A stretch of 32,406 bases of DNA. Origin: Bacteroidota bacterium (GTDB lineage Bacteria > Bacteroidota > Bacteroidia > Bacteroidales > P3). The notes under the pieces are model-generated. The model searched no databases. It was given only the letters and a program-made list of their open reading frames with translations, and was not told the DNA's origin. Positions within the stretch are counted from its first letter, which is position 1. Each line of letters opens with the position of its first letter. Positions 15,786 to 23,801 of this stretch are shown here, in pieces. Location: positions 1 through 32,406 of the forward strand of contig JAFNAR010000030.1 of assembly GCA_017860255.1 (NCBI GenBank), written 5' to 3'. The position numbers and the translations under genes were made by a program.

Positions 15786-18700
15786 CTATCTTATAAGTGT
15801 TATATCTCCACTCTTTTTGAATGTTCTGCCAAGTCCACATTCTATTTCCAAACGATAGAAATATACTCCTGCAAGGCAGTCTTGTCCTTTGTAAGTTCCG
15901 TCCCAACTTTGGTTTTGATCTGTTGTTGCAAACACTTCTTCTCCCCAACGATCAAAAATAATAAATTTAATTTTCTCAATATGTTCTCCACTTACTTTAA
16001 TAACATCGTTTTTGCCATCGGAATTGGGAGTAAATACATTTGGAATAAATATATTGGGTTCGCCACAATTAATGACTTCCACTTTAATCCTTATGCTGTC
16101 TGTGAAATCACATCCATTTCCATCGGTAACAAAGACTTGATAGGTTATGGATTGAAGTGGTGTTGCATATACCTTTGCATTGTTTGGATTATTTAAATAT
16201 GTTGATGGAGACCATAAATAAGTTAAGCCTGGATAATTAGTTACACTTAGAACAATTACTTCTCCATCATAAATTTCTGTTTTTGATGCGTTAATTTCAA
16301 AGTCACGGAATATATCCAAGTTAACAATGGATATTGTATCTGAAGATTTGCATCCATAGGAGTCGGTTGTTTGAACATTATAATCTCCAACGCAAAGGTC
16401 AGTTATCGCTTGGGTTGTATCACCATTACTCCATAAGTAATAATAAGGAGCTGTTCCTCCTCCAACATTTGCAGTTATTTCTCCTTCGCAGGCTTCAATA
16501 CAGTTAAGGTCTTTTTTTGTTAGAACAGTGATGAAATTAGCCTCATTAATTATGCTAATTGTATCGGTAAGTGTGCAATTGTTAGCATCAGTAATTGTAA
16601 AAATATAGTCTTTTGAGCAAAGATTATTAATTGAAAATTGAGTTTGACCGTCTTCCCAAAGAATTGAATAAGGAGAAGTTCCTTCCAAAGGGTTAATGTC
16701 TATTTCTCCAATGCAAATTCCATTACATGGGTTATTAACCTTAGTGAAAGAATAAGTTAGAGTTGAAGGTGATGAAATGGTAAAAGGAAGAGTTGAATTA
16801 CATCCAGAGGCTTCAGTAACTTTAACCCAATAGTTGTTTGGAGAAAGTCCAGAAATTGAGCTGACTCCAGTTTGTCCGTTACTCCACTCATAAGTATGAG
16901 GGCTAATTCCTCCACTAATTATTGCAGTAGCCTGCCCATCATTGTTTCCAAAGCAACTTACATCGTCTGTTTGAACAGTTAAACTTGTTCCATTGAATCC
17001 AATCCAAACGCTGTCCAATCCAGAGCAACCGTCTTTCTCAACCCAAATATAAACATATCGACTTTGATTTAAATATATTATTGTTGAATTATTTGTTGTG
17101 TCAGTATTTATAAGCGAAGAGAAGTCTCTTGAAAAAGAAAACTTATAGCTGGAGTAATAGTCAGCAGGAACAGTTAAATCAATTGGACTATTGCAAGTGT
17201 TAATGGCGTCTTGAATATCAATTTCTAATTTTTTAATATAAACTCTTTGGTAAATGGTATCCCAACATATTCCATCGGTAAGAATTAATCGGAAATCTGT
17301 TGTCTGATTAATTATAGCATAAGGATTAGATATTGTTGGGTCAGTTAGGAGTTCTGCTGGAGACCAAGAAAAGGTTAAGTTGCTTTGAGAGATGGGAGGA
17401 ATGCCAATTTGAATTGCATAATTGGGGCATGTTCCAATTGAATCAATTTCTCTTGAAGTATTTCCCAAAACCAAAACAGTATGTTTCATTGTATCAGAAG
17501 AAACGCATCCATTTTCAAAGTTTGCTATTAAAGTAATTTCATATAAACCACTTGTATTGTAGGTGTGAATTGGATTAGTGTCATTAGATAATGTTCCGTC
17601 GCCAAAGTCCCAAATATAAGAAGTTCCTCTTCCGTAGTTTTGAAAGTTTATAGTCTGAGGAGCACAACCAATTGGAGGGAATCCAAAATCAGCCACAGCA
17701 TAATCTTCATGAACATTAAATTTAAAAACAGCAGCATTGCAATTGTTAGAACGATTTCTTGGACTATAAACATTTGAAGGATATGTTGGGAAACCTTGAT
17801 TACCTCCACATCCAGCACAAGCTGCCTGATAAACTGTGCTAAACTTGTCATAACGACTTGTCCCACCATCAACATGGTCTGCAATTCCGTTTGCTCCAAA
17901 GAAAGTTGCGTAGTCCATCGTTGAAGCATCGGAAGCAATAGATATTATATAAAAATCTCCTCCGTCGGTTGTTTGCATAAAAGCATTTGAACTTGTTTGC
18001 ATGTTGCTTGTAGTTAAATTGCCCATTCCTCCCCAGCCAGTGCAGTAAATTCTTCCACAAACATCAACAGCAAAAGCTGAAGTCGAAATATTAGGTCTTC
18101 CAATTCCTGACCCAAAAACTGTACTCCAAGTAAGGGTTTGAAGATTTGGAGAAAACTTTGCAATAAATTGACCACTATTAGGAATGCCGTAAGTTGCATT
18201 ATGAATTAAAGTCATCCCTGTAGCATTGGTAATTCCAAAAATATGAGGATTATTATATTTATCTGTTCTTACAAAATAAGAAAGGTCTTTTTTGTCAGAA
18301 CCAAAAAAAGTAGATGCAAGCATTGTTTCTCCGTTATATGATATTAAAGAAAGAAAGCAATCAGTATTTCCTCCATTAAAGGAAGGAGAGTATGCCCATG
18401 AACTTGTAGGAAAATTATGAGAAACAGTTCCTCCAGCAACATAAAGTTTATAATCATCATCAGTATCTATTGAAAAAACAGCATCATCCTCACTTCCTCC
18501 AATATAGGAAGAGAATAGCATTGTGGAAAGGTTGAAATCAATTTTGAAAACAACTCCATCTTGTTTGCCTATATAATTTGGATTAAATGAATTGGGCGTT
18601 GTTGGAAAATCTTGAGAGAAGGTGCACGAGCCAACATAAATATTACTCATGTCATCTGTTATTATCTCTCCTCTTGCTCCATCTCCATAATTACTGTAAA

Positions 18701-19982
18701 GAGAATCGTTACCTAAATAATAAATTTGGTTTTCATTATAGGAGTTTCTAAAGTTTAATCCATCATTCTTACTTCCTCCAACGTAGGTTGAAGCTTCAAG
18801 AGATGTTCCATCGTGGGCAAATTTTGAAATAAAAATATCACATCCTTGATTGAAATTTATTGAACCATCATAGGAAGCAGAATCTCCTCCTGCAAATATT
18901 CTTTGAAAAGCATTAGTTGTGGTAGGAAAGTTGTTACTTCCAGTTGTTCCAAAAACTATAAGTTCATCAAATTCATTTACAATCAAACTATGAGGCATTT
19001 CACAACCTGAACCTCCCAAGTATGTTGAGTAAATCAAATTAACTCCATCATGACTGAATTTAGAAATAGAAACATCCCAATTTCCTCCACCATAAGTTGT
19101 TTGAAATGCACCAATAGTTATAGGATAATTAATTCCTGAAACAATTCCTCCAAGATAAGCATTTCGCATCTTGTCGTAAGTGGCAGTAAATCCCCAATTA
19201 TCAGACAAAGCACCAGTGTAACTTGAAAAAACAAGTGTTGGGTCAATAACTAAATCATAATCCTTATTATAATTTCCAATTTTATATGTAATTATGTTGT
19301 TATTTAGAACAAACTCAGCCTCTATTTTAATGCTGTCTCCATTAATAATTTGATAGGCGTAAGGTTTAACTTCAACTAATTGTCCAATGGAGGTGTATAA
19401 AATTAAGTTTTCATTCTTAATGTTTAATTTATCAATTCCTTCATAGAAGAGAGAAATATCTTCAACCTTTGCACCAGAGTGTAAAATAAAATCATGCTTA
19501 ATATTGTTTCCTTCAGAATAAACCTTCCAGTCAATATTTGAATAAATATCCTTGTAAAGTATTTCTCCATAAGAATAAGCTTTACTTACCCATTTAGATT
19601 TATCGTTGCCAATGTAGTAATTGTTGTAGCTCGTGCTTTTTTGGTTTGGAATAATATTGTTTTGCTCATTGCTATTTAGTAGTTTGAGCCTGAAAGCATG
19701 ATTATTGATTATATTTTTGTCTTCTTCGCAATTATGATCTTTTGGTGATTGGTTGTCGTGTTTGCATTCTCTTTTGTAATCAGAAAGAGAGAAGGTTATA
19801 CAATTTTTTTCTAAAAATGCAGCACCATTGGTAAGAGTTGTTTTAAAAATAATTCTACTTTCCCATTGACCTTTATTTTCAATAAAATTCAAATTTTTAT
19901 ACAAATTTTCTCCACAATATGTTATTTTTGCAGATGAAAAAAGTATGATTGTAAGAATTAAAAACACATGGATGTTTTTCAT
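15786..19982 (-). CDS. Giant SprB-like surface protein: SBBP repeats, PKD, SprB repeats, CHU_C domain
   Basis: A 1398-residue exported surface protein. A signal peptide occupies about 1-23. Residues about 30-255 (NLNFIENKGQWESRI through YDLVIDPTLVFSSY) match the N-terminal domain that usually precedes SBBP beta-propellers. Residues about 255-745 carry SBBP-type repeats of STYLGGSG and NFPTTxNAF form. A PKD domain with WDFGDGTLSNDTNPIHTY is near 755-835. Three SprB-type repeats (CFGNNDGQATAIISGG, GTSPYSILWEDGQT, GTAPYYYLWSNGDTT) lie at about 1000-1220. The last ~95 residues form a CHU_C domain (FIPNVFTPNSDGKND, IIFDRWGEEVF, GVYFYRLE). SprB itself is a gliding adhesin; no gliding genes are in this window, so adhesion is the safer inference. 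Confidence 0.92.
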   Translation of the reverse strand: MKNIHVFLILTIILFSSAKITYCGENLYKNLNFIENKGQWESRIIFKTTLTNGAAFLEKNCITFSLSDYKRECKHDNQSPKDHNCEEDKNIINNHAFRLKLLNSNEQNNIIPNQKSTSYNNYYIGNDKSKWVSKAYSYGEILYKDIYSNIDWKVYSEGNNIKHDFILHSGAKVEDISLFYEGIDKLNIKNENLILYTSIGQLVEVKPYAYQIINGDSIKIEAEFVLNNNIITYKIGNYNKDYDLVIDPTLVFSSYTGALSDNWGFTATYDKMRNAYLGGIVSGINYPITIGAFQTTYGGGNWDVSISKFSHDGVNLIYSTYLGGSGCEMPHSLIVNEFDELIVFGTTGSNNFPTTTNAFQRIFAGGDSASYDGSINFNQGCDIFISKFAHDGTSLEASTYVGGSKNDGLNFRNSYNENQIYYLGNDSLYSNYGDGARGEIITDDMSNIYVGSCTFSQDFPTTPNSFNPNYIGKQDGVVFKIDFNLSTMLFSSYIGGSEDDAVFSIDTDDDYKLYVAGGTVSHNFPTSSWAYSPSFNGGNTDCFLSLISYNGETMLASTFFGSDKKDLSYFVRTDKYNNPHIFGITNATGMTLIHNATYGIPNSGQFIAKFSPNLQTLTWSTVFGSGIGRPNISTSAFAVDVCGRIYCTGWGGMGNLTTSNMQTSSNAFMQTTDGGDFYIISIASDASTMDYATFFGANGIADHVDGGTSRYDKFSTVYQAACAGCGGNQGFPTYPSNVYSPRNRSNNCNAAVFKFNVHEDYAVADFGFPPIGCAPQTINFQNYGRGTSYIWDFGDGTLSNDTNPIHTYNTSGLYEITLIANFENGCVSSDTMKHTVLVLGNTSREIDSIGTCPNYAIQIGIPPISQSNLTFSWSPAELLTDPTISNPYAIINQTTDFRLILTDGICWDTIYQRVYIKKLEIDIQDAINTCNSPIDLTVPADYYSSYKFSFSRDFSSLINTDTTNNSTIIYLNQSRYVYIWVEKDGCSGLDSVWIGFNGTSLTVQTDDVSCFGNNDGQATAIISGGISPHTYEWSNGQTGVSSISGLSPNNYWVKVTEASGCNSTLPFTISSPSTLTYSFTKVNNPCNGICIGEIDINPLEGTSPYSILWEDGQTQFSINNLCSKDYIFTITDANNCTLTDTISIINEANFITVLTKKDLNCIEACEGEITANVGGGTAPYYYLWSNGDTTQAITDLCVGDYNVQTTDSYGCKSSDTISIVNLDIFRDFEINASKTEIYDGEVIVLSVTNYPGLTYLWSPSTYLNNPNNAKVYATPLQSITYQVFVTDGNGCDFTDSIRIKVEVINCGEPNIFIPNVFTPNSDGKNDVIKVSGEHIEKIKFIIFDRWGEEVFATTDQNQSWDGTYKGQDCLAGVYFYRLEIECGLGRTFKKSGDITLIR

Positions 19983-20004
19983 TTTAAATCACTTTTTATT
20001 AATG

Positions 20005-20012
20005 CAAATATA
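20005..20012 (-). promoter_or_regulatory. -7 promoter box of the giant surface protein gene
   Basis: On the minus strand TATATTTG, 22 bp before the ATG at 19982. No TTTG is found at the expected -33 distance, so the match is partial. Confidence 0.35.
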
Positions 20013-20029
20013 TAAAAACAATTAGTATT

Positions 20030-20662
20030 ATGAAGAAGAAGTTATTATTTTTTATTTTTTGCCTGATGATTGTTCAGCTTAGTAGTTATGCACAATTAAA
20101 ATTTGGGGTAAAAGCAGGAGTTCCTTTTAATATTCAAAATCTTGAAATTAAAAATGCAAAAATTGAAACTTCACGACCATTTAATTTGGGATTAACTTCT
20201 GAATGTATTTTTCCAATTCTCAATATTGGATTTGAGGTTTCAGCTCTTTATGAATTGGAAAGAATTACAGGAAGTGATTTGCAAAAATCAGTTAGTGTTG
20301 GTTATTTGATAATTCCAGTAAATTTTAAATATAAATTAGGAATTAAACCTTTTAAAGTGTTTGCTTTTGCAGGTCCAAGTTTAGAAATTATGCTACACAA
20401 TTCGGGTGATATTGTTCTGCCTAATTATTCTTTAACAAAATCTACTTCAACAATTAAGTATTCTCCAGAAAACTTTAACTGGGGATTAAATGCTGGATTG
20501 GGATTTGAAGTATGGAAAATACAAGCAAGCATTGCTTATTTCTATAATTTCCAAACTCCATTAAAAGAAATTCCTGATGATATATTACATCAGACTGCTT
20601 CAGATGATGCAGTTAAATCAAATCAGAATGGCTTTGTAGTCTCTTTGGCTTGGTTCTTCTAA
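20030..20662 (+). CDS. Outer-membrane beta-barrel protein (PorT-like/OMP_b-brl)
   Basis: A 210-residue protein with a clear signal peptide, MKKKLLFFIFCLMIVQLSS followed by YAQ. The mature part starts LKFGVKAGVPFNIQN and shows alternating strands separated by short turns, for example LNIGFEVSALYEL, VGYLIIPVNFKYKLG, VFAFAGPSLEIML and GLNAGLGFEVWKIQASIAYFYNF. It ends on an aromatic residue (VVSLAWFF), as outer-membrane barrels do. The phrase YLIIPVNFKYK and the ~200-residue length fit the porin-like barrel family common in this phylum. Its function is not known. It is divergent from the giant surface protein gene. Confidence 0.8.
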   Translation: MKKKLLFFIFCLMIVQLSSYAQLKFGVKAGVPFNIQNLEIKNAKIETSRPFNLGLTSECIFPILNIGFEVSALYELERITGSDLQKSVSVGYLIIPVNFKYKLGIKPFKVFAFAGPSLEIMLHNSGDIVLPNYSLTKSTSTIKYSPENFNWGLNAGLGFEVWKIQASIAYFYNFQTPLKEIPDDILHQTASDDAVKSNQNGFVVSLAWFF

Positions 20663-20685
20663 AACAATATAAAGAAAAGATTTCA

Positions 20686-20715
20686 TTGGCGGTTTTTATT
20701 TTTATTGTACTTTTG
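20686..20715 (+). promoter_or_regulatory. Promoter of topA
   Basis: TTG at 20686-20688, 19 bp, then TACTTTTG at 20708-20715, 24 bp before the ATG. Confidence 0.6.
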
Positions 20716-20739
20716 CAGCTGTAAATTTTTAAAATATTT

Positions 20740-23163
20740 ATGGGAAAAAATCTTGTGATTGTGGAGTCGCCTGCAAAGGCAAAGACTATTGAGAAGTTTT
20801 TAGGAAAAGACTTTGTTGTTAAATCTAGTTTTGGACATATTAGAGACCTTTTAAAAAAAGATATCAGTATTGATATAGAAAATAATTTTCAACCGAACTA
20901 TCAAATACCTTCAGATAAACAAAAGATTGTTTTAGAACTTAAAAAAGATGCTTCAAAAGCTGAGGTTGTTTGGCTGGCATCCGATGAAGACCGTGAGGGA
21001 GAAGCGATAGCTTGGCATTTAAAAGAAGCTCTTAATTTGGATGAAGCAAAAATTAAGAGAATAGTTTTTAATGAAATCACAAAAACGGCAATTCTTAATG
21101 CTGTTGAAAATCCAAGAACAATAGATATTGATTTAGTTAATGCTCAACAGGCACGAAGAGTATTAGACAGAATTGTAGGTTACGAAATATCTCCAATTCT
21201 TTGGAGAAAGGTTAAACCATCTCTTTCTGCTGGTAGAGTTCAATCAGTTGCAGTTCGTTTAATTGTTGAGAGAGAAAATGAAATTCGTTCTTTTACTCCA
21301 ACATCTCAATTTAAGATTACTGCAGAATTTAATATTCCTTCATCAACAAAAATACTTTCTTCAACTCTTAACAAGCGTTTTGATAAAAAAGAAGATGTTC
21401 TTGAATTTTTAAAAGATTGTATTGGTGCTATTTTTACTGTAAATAGTGTTGAGAAAAAACCGTCTAAACAAACTCCAGCTCCTCCATTCACAACTTCAAC
21501 TCTTCAACAGGAAGCTTCTCGCAAGTTTGGTTTCCCTGTTTCAAAAACCATGCTTGTTGCTCAGCAACTATATGAAGCTGGACATATAACTTATATGAGA
21601 ACAGACTCTGTTAACCTTTCTCAAATGGCTTTAAGTTTAGCTAAAACAGAGATTGAAAATACTTTTGGAGCTGAATATGTTAAAACAAGACAATATTCAA
21701 CAAAGAGTAAGGGAGCACAAGAAGCTCACGAAGCAATTCGTCCAACATACATGCAGAATAAAACCATTGAAGGTGATGCTTCTGCCAAAAGATTGTATGA
21801 ATTGATTTGGAAAAGAACAATTGCATCTCAAATGGCTGATGCAAAATTGGAAAAAACTACAATTAATATTGATATATCAACTCGTAAGGAAAACTATATT
21901 GCTCAAGGAGAAATTATAATCTTTGATGGATTCCTTAAAGTTTATTCAGTTTCAAAAGATGATGATGAAGAGAATGAAGAATTTTCTTCAAAACTTCCTG
22001 ATTTAAAGAAAGGAGATAATCTTAGTTTGGCAAATTCAATTGCAAAACAAACTTACACTCTTCAACCTCCACGCTATAACGAAGCAACCCTTGTGAAAAA
22101 ACTTGAAGACTTGGGAATTGGTCGTCCTTCAACTTATGCTCCAACAATCAGTACAATTCAAAAAAGAGAATATATTGTAAGAGAAGATCGTCCTGCCAAG
22201 AAAAGAGAAGTTGAGATAATCACACTTCAAAATAATGAAATTAAAGAAAAGAAAGAAAAAGAAAACTATGGAGCTGAAAAGGCAAAACTGTTCCCAACCG
22301 ATATTGGAACAATAGTTAATAACTTTCTTGTTCAAAATTTTGAAGATGTAATTGATTATAACTTTACTGCCAGTATTGAAAAAGAATTTGATGAAATTTC
22401 TCAAGGCAAGAAGGATTGGCAAAAGATGATAAGCTCTTTCTATAAACCATTTCATACTGAAGTTTTAACTGCATTAGATAAATCAGAAAGAACAAGTGGT
22501 GAAAGACTTTTGGGTCAAGATCCAAAAACAGGTCAAAACATCTATGCAAAGATTGGTCGTTTTGGAGCAATGGTTCAAATGGGAGAAACTTCAAATGAAG
22601 AAAAGCCTAAATTTGCTTCAATGAAGAAAGATCAAAGAATTGAAGAAATTACTTTGGAAGAAGCTTTAACATTATTCCAAATGCCAAGAAATTTAGGTAA
22701 TTATGAAGGAGAAGAAGTAATTGTAAACGTTGGACGTTTTGGTCCTTACATTAAATATGGCAAAACAAATATTTCAATTCCCAAAACTGAAGATGCTTAC
22801 ACAATTGAATTGGAAAAGTGTATTGAATTGATTAAAAACAAGCCTTCAAAAGAAAAGAAAGTTCTTAAATCATTTGAAGAAGATAAATCAATTGAGATTT
22901 TGGATGGAATTTATGGACCATACATTAAACAAAATGGAAGTAACTATAAAATTCCAAAATCAAAAGAAATTGAAAGCCTGACTCTTCAAGAATGTCTTGA
23001 GATTATTGAAAAAACTCCAACTAAAAAAACTTCTTCAAGAGCAACAAAGCAAACTAAATCAGCTTCTACAAAAACAACTGCATCTAAAACAACGGCAAAG
23101 AAAACTGCAACAACTGCAAAAAAGACAACAACAGCTGCAAAGAAGACAACAAAAAAGAAATAG
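20740..23163 (+). CDS. topA: DNA topoisomerase I (type IA)
   Basis: Relaxes negative supercoils by transient single-strand breakage, 807 residues. The TOPRIM domain has LVIVESPAKAKTIEKFLG with Glu9 and the metal-binding SDEDREGEAIAWHL. The nucleophile is Tyr285 in HITYMRTDSVNLS. Other signatures are QQARRVLDRIVGYEISP, LSAGRVQSVAVRLI, EAHEAIRPT and LGIGRPSTYAPTI. Instead of zinc fingers, the C-terminus has repeats of the form GRFGPYIKYGK and GIYGPYIKQNG. The last ~45 residues are a low-complexity Lys/Thr/Ala tail. Such basic tails occur in topoisomerase I of several phyla and probably aid DNA binding. Confidence 0.97.
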   Translation: MGKNLVIVESPAKAKTIEKFLGKDFVVKSSFGHIRDLLKKDISIDIENNFQPNYQIPSDKQKIVLELKKDASKAEVVWLASDEDREGEAIAWHLKEALNLDEAKIKRIVFNEITKTAILNAVENPRTIDIDLVNAQQARRVLDRIVGYEISPILWRKVKPSLSAGRVQSVAVRLIVERENEIRSFTPTSQFKITAEFNIPSSTKILSSTLNKRFDKKEDVLEFLKDCIGAIFTVNSVEKKPSKQTPAPPFTTSTLQQEASRKFGFPVSKTMLVAQQLYEAGHITYMRTDSVNLSQMALSLAKTEIENTFGAEYVKTRQYSTKSKGAQEAHEAIRPTYMQNKTIEGDASAKRLYELIWKRTIASQMADAKLEKTTINIDISTRKENYIAQGEIIIFDGFLKVYSVSKDDDEENEEFSSKLPDLKKGDNLSLANSIAKQTYTLQPPRYNEATLVKKLEDLGIGRPSTYAPTISTIQKREYIVREDRPAKKREVEIITLQNNEIKEKKEKENYGAEKAKLFPTDIGTIVNNFLVQNFEDVIDYNFTASIEKEFDEISQGKKDWQKMISSFYKPFHTEVLTALDKSERTSGERLLGQDPKTGQNIYAKIGRFGAMVQMGETSNEEKPKFASMKKDQRIEEITLEEALTLFQMPRNLGNYEGEEVIVNVGRFGPYIKYGKTNISIPKTEDAYTIELEKCIELIKNKPSKEKKVLKSFEEDKSIEILDGIYGPYIKQNGSNYKIPKSKEIESLTLQECLEIIEKTPTKKTSSRATKQTKSASTKTTASKTTAKKTATTAKKTTTAAKKTTKKK

Positions 23164-23184
23164 TTAGAAAAAATAATACTTAAG

Positions 23185-23221
23185 AAACCTTATTCTGATA
23201 AAACAGGATAAGGTTTTTTTT
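23185..23221 (+). terminator. Rho-independent terminator of topA
   Basis: A 13-bp stem, AAACCTTATTCTG (23185-23197) against CAGGATAAGGTTT (23204-23216), with one G-T wobble, a 6-nt loop and a run of T. Confidence 0.9.
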
Positions 23222-23242
23222 GTTTTATTATTCTTATGTAAA

Positions 23243-23344
23243 ATAGACTTAGTCCTTACCCCCAAAGGACTAAGTCTTCCATGCCCAAGGACTAAGTCCT
23301 CAGGGGTAAAGGACTAAGTCCTCTGATGGTAAGGACTTAGTTTA
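23243..23344. repeat. Intergenic 22-bp repeat array, AAGGACTAAGTC family (five units)
   Basis: Units start at 23243, 23265, 23287, 23309 and 23331, exactly 22 bp apart. The inner three begin AAGGACTAAGTC and the two outer ones carry the reverse orientation ACTTAGT. The spacers also come as inverse pairs, such as TTACCCC after unit 1 and GGGGTAA after unit 3. As a result the whole array is an imperfect inverted repeat: about 48 bp from 23240 aligns with the reverse complement of about 50 bp ending near 23345. It follows the topA terminator. Confidence 0.9.
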
Positions 23345-23430
23345 TTTTGTTTGTTGAATAAATATCTGGATCTAACGCAATTATCTATTATAATCTATCT
23401 TTAATTCTCTGTTTAATATCATGAGTTTAT

Positions 23431-23513
23431 GAAAAGAGTATATCTATTAATAAAAGTTCTAATTATTTCATCAAAAGATGTTATTATTTGCACAAAAGAT
23501 GCCATCTTTTCAT
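23431..23513. repeat. Short 20-21-bp repeat array, AAAAGATG family
   Basis: Four decayed units start at 23431 (GAAAAG), 23451 (TAAAAG), 23472 and 23493 (both CAAAAGATG). The last unit contains AAAAGATG, one base, then CATCTTTT, a tight dyad. An open frame of 61 codons at 23488-23673 runs out of this array and is not considered a gene. Nothing else is seen between 23345 and 23430. Confidence 0.6.
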
Positions 23514-23597
23514 ATCAATAATCCTTTTTAAACATAAGATACCTTTAAAGAGAAATTTCACAAGAGAAATTAATATTAACATTTATTATAATATTAT

Positions 23598-23629
23598 TTT
23601 GTCTGTAAAAGAAAAATATTGTATATTTG
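23598..23629 (+). promoter_or_regulatory. Promoter of the small-peptide and secreted-protein genes
   Basis: TTTG at 23598-23601, 20 bp, then TATATTTG at 23622-23629, a full match to the phylum consensus. The first ATG downstream, at 23654, opens a 47-codon frame; the next gene starts at 23802. Confidence 0.65.
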
Positions 23630-23653
23630 TCGAAAATTATAAATCATATTTAT

Positions 23654-23797
23654 ATGATAGTTTTTGTTTATAATTTCCTATTCCTTCTTTATGTTATTCT
23701 TATAGCATTACCCTTTCTTTGTAAATTCAATCCCATCCTTTCTAATTTCCCTTTTACATTCAATCCTAAAAACAATATTAACCTTATAAAAAAATAA
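23654..23797 (+). CDS. Candidate 47-residue membrane peptide
   Basis: A short open frame beginning at the first ATG after a consensus promoter (24 bp after its -7 box) and ending 4 bp before the next gene. The product starts MIVFVYNFLFLLYVILIALP, one hydrophobic helix, and continues with a tail in which FNP occurs twice (KFNPILSNF, TFNPKNN) and which ends in two lysines. The DNA is unusually pyrimidine-rich on the coding strand, unlike the neighbouring genes. It may be a real membrane peptide, a translated leader that couples to the next gene, or an untranslated leader that happens to be open. No family is recognised. Confidence 0.4.
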   Translation: MIVFVYNFLFLLYVILIALPFLCKFNPILSNFPFTFNPKNNINLIKK

Positions 23798-23801
23798 GCT
23801 T

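Noticed and set aside
23488..23673. 61-codon open frame in the spacer after topA
   Set aside because: It runs out of a repeat unit, crosses a consensus promoter and has no recognisable pattern. The promoter and the 47-codon frame downstream explain the region better.
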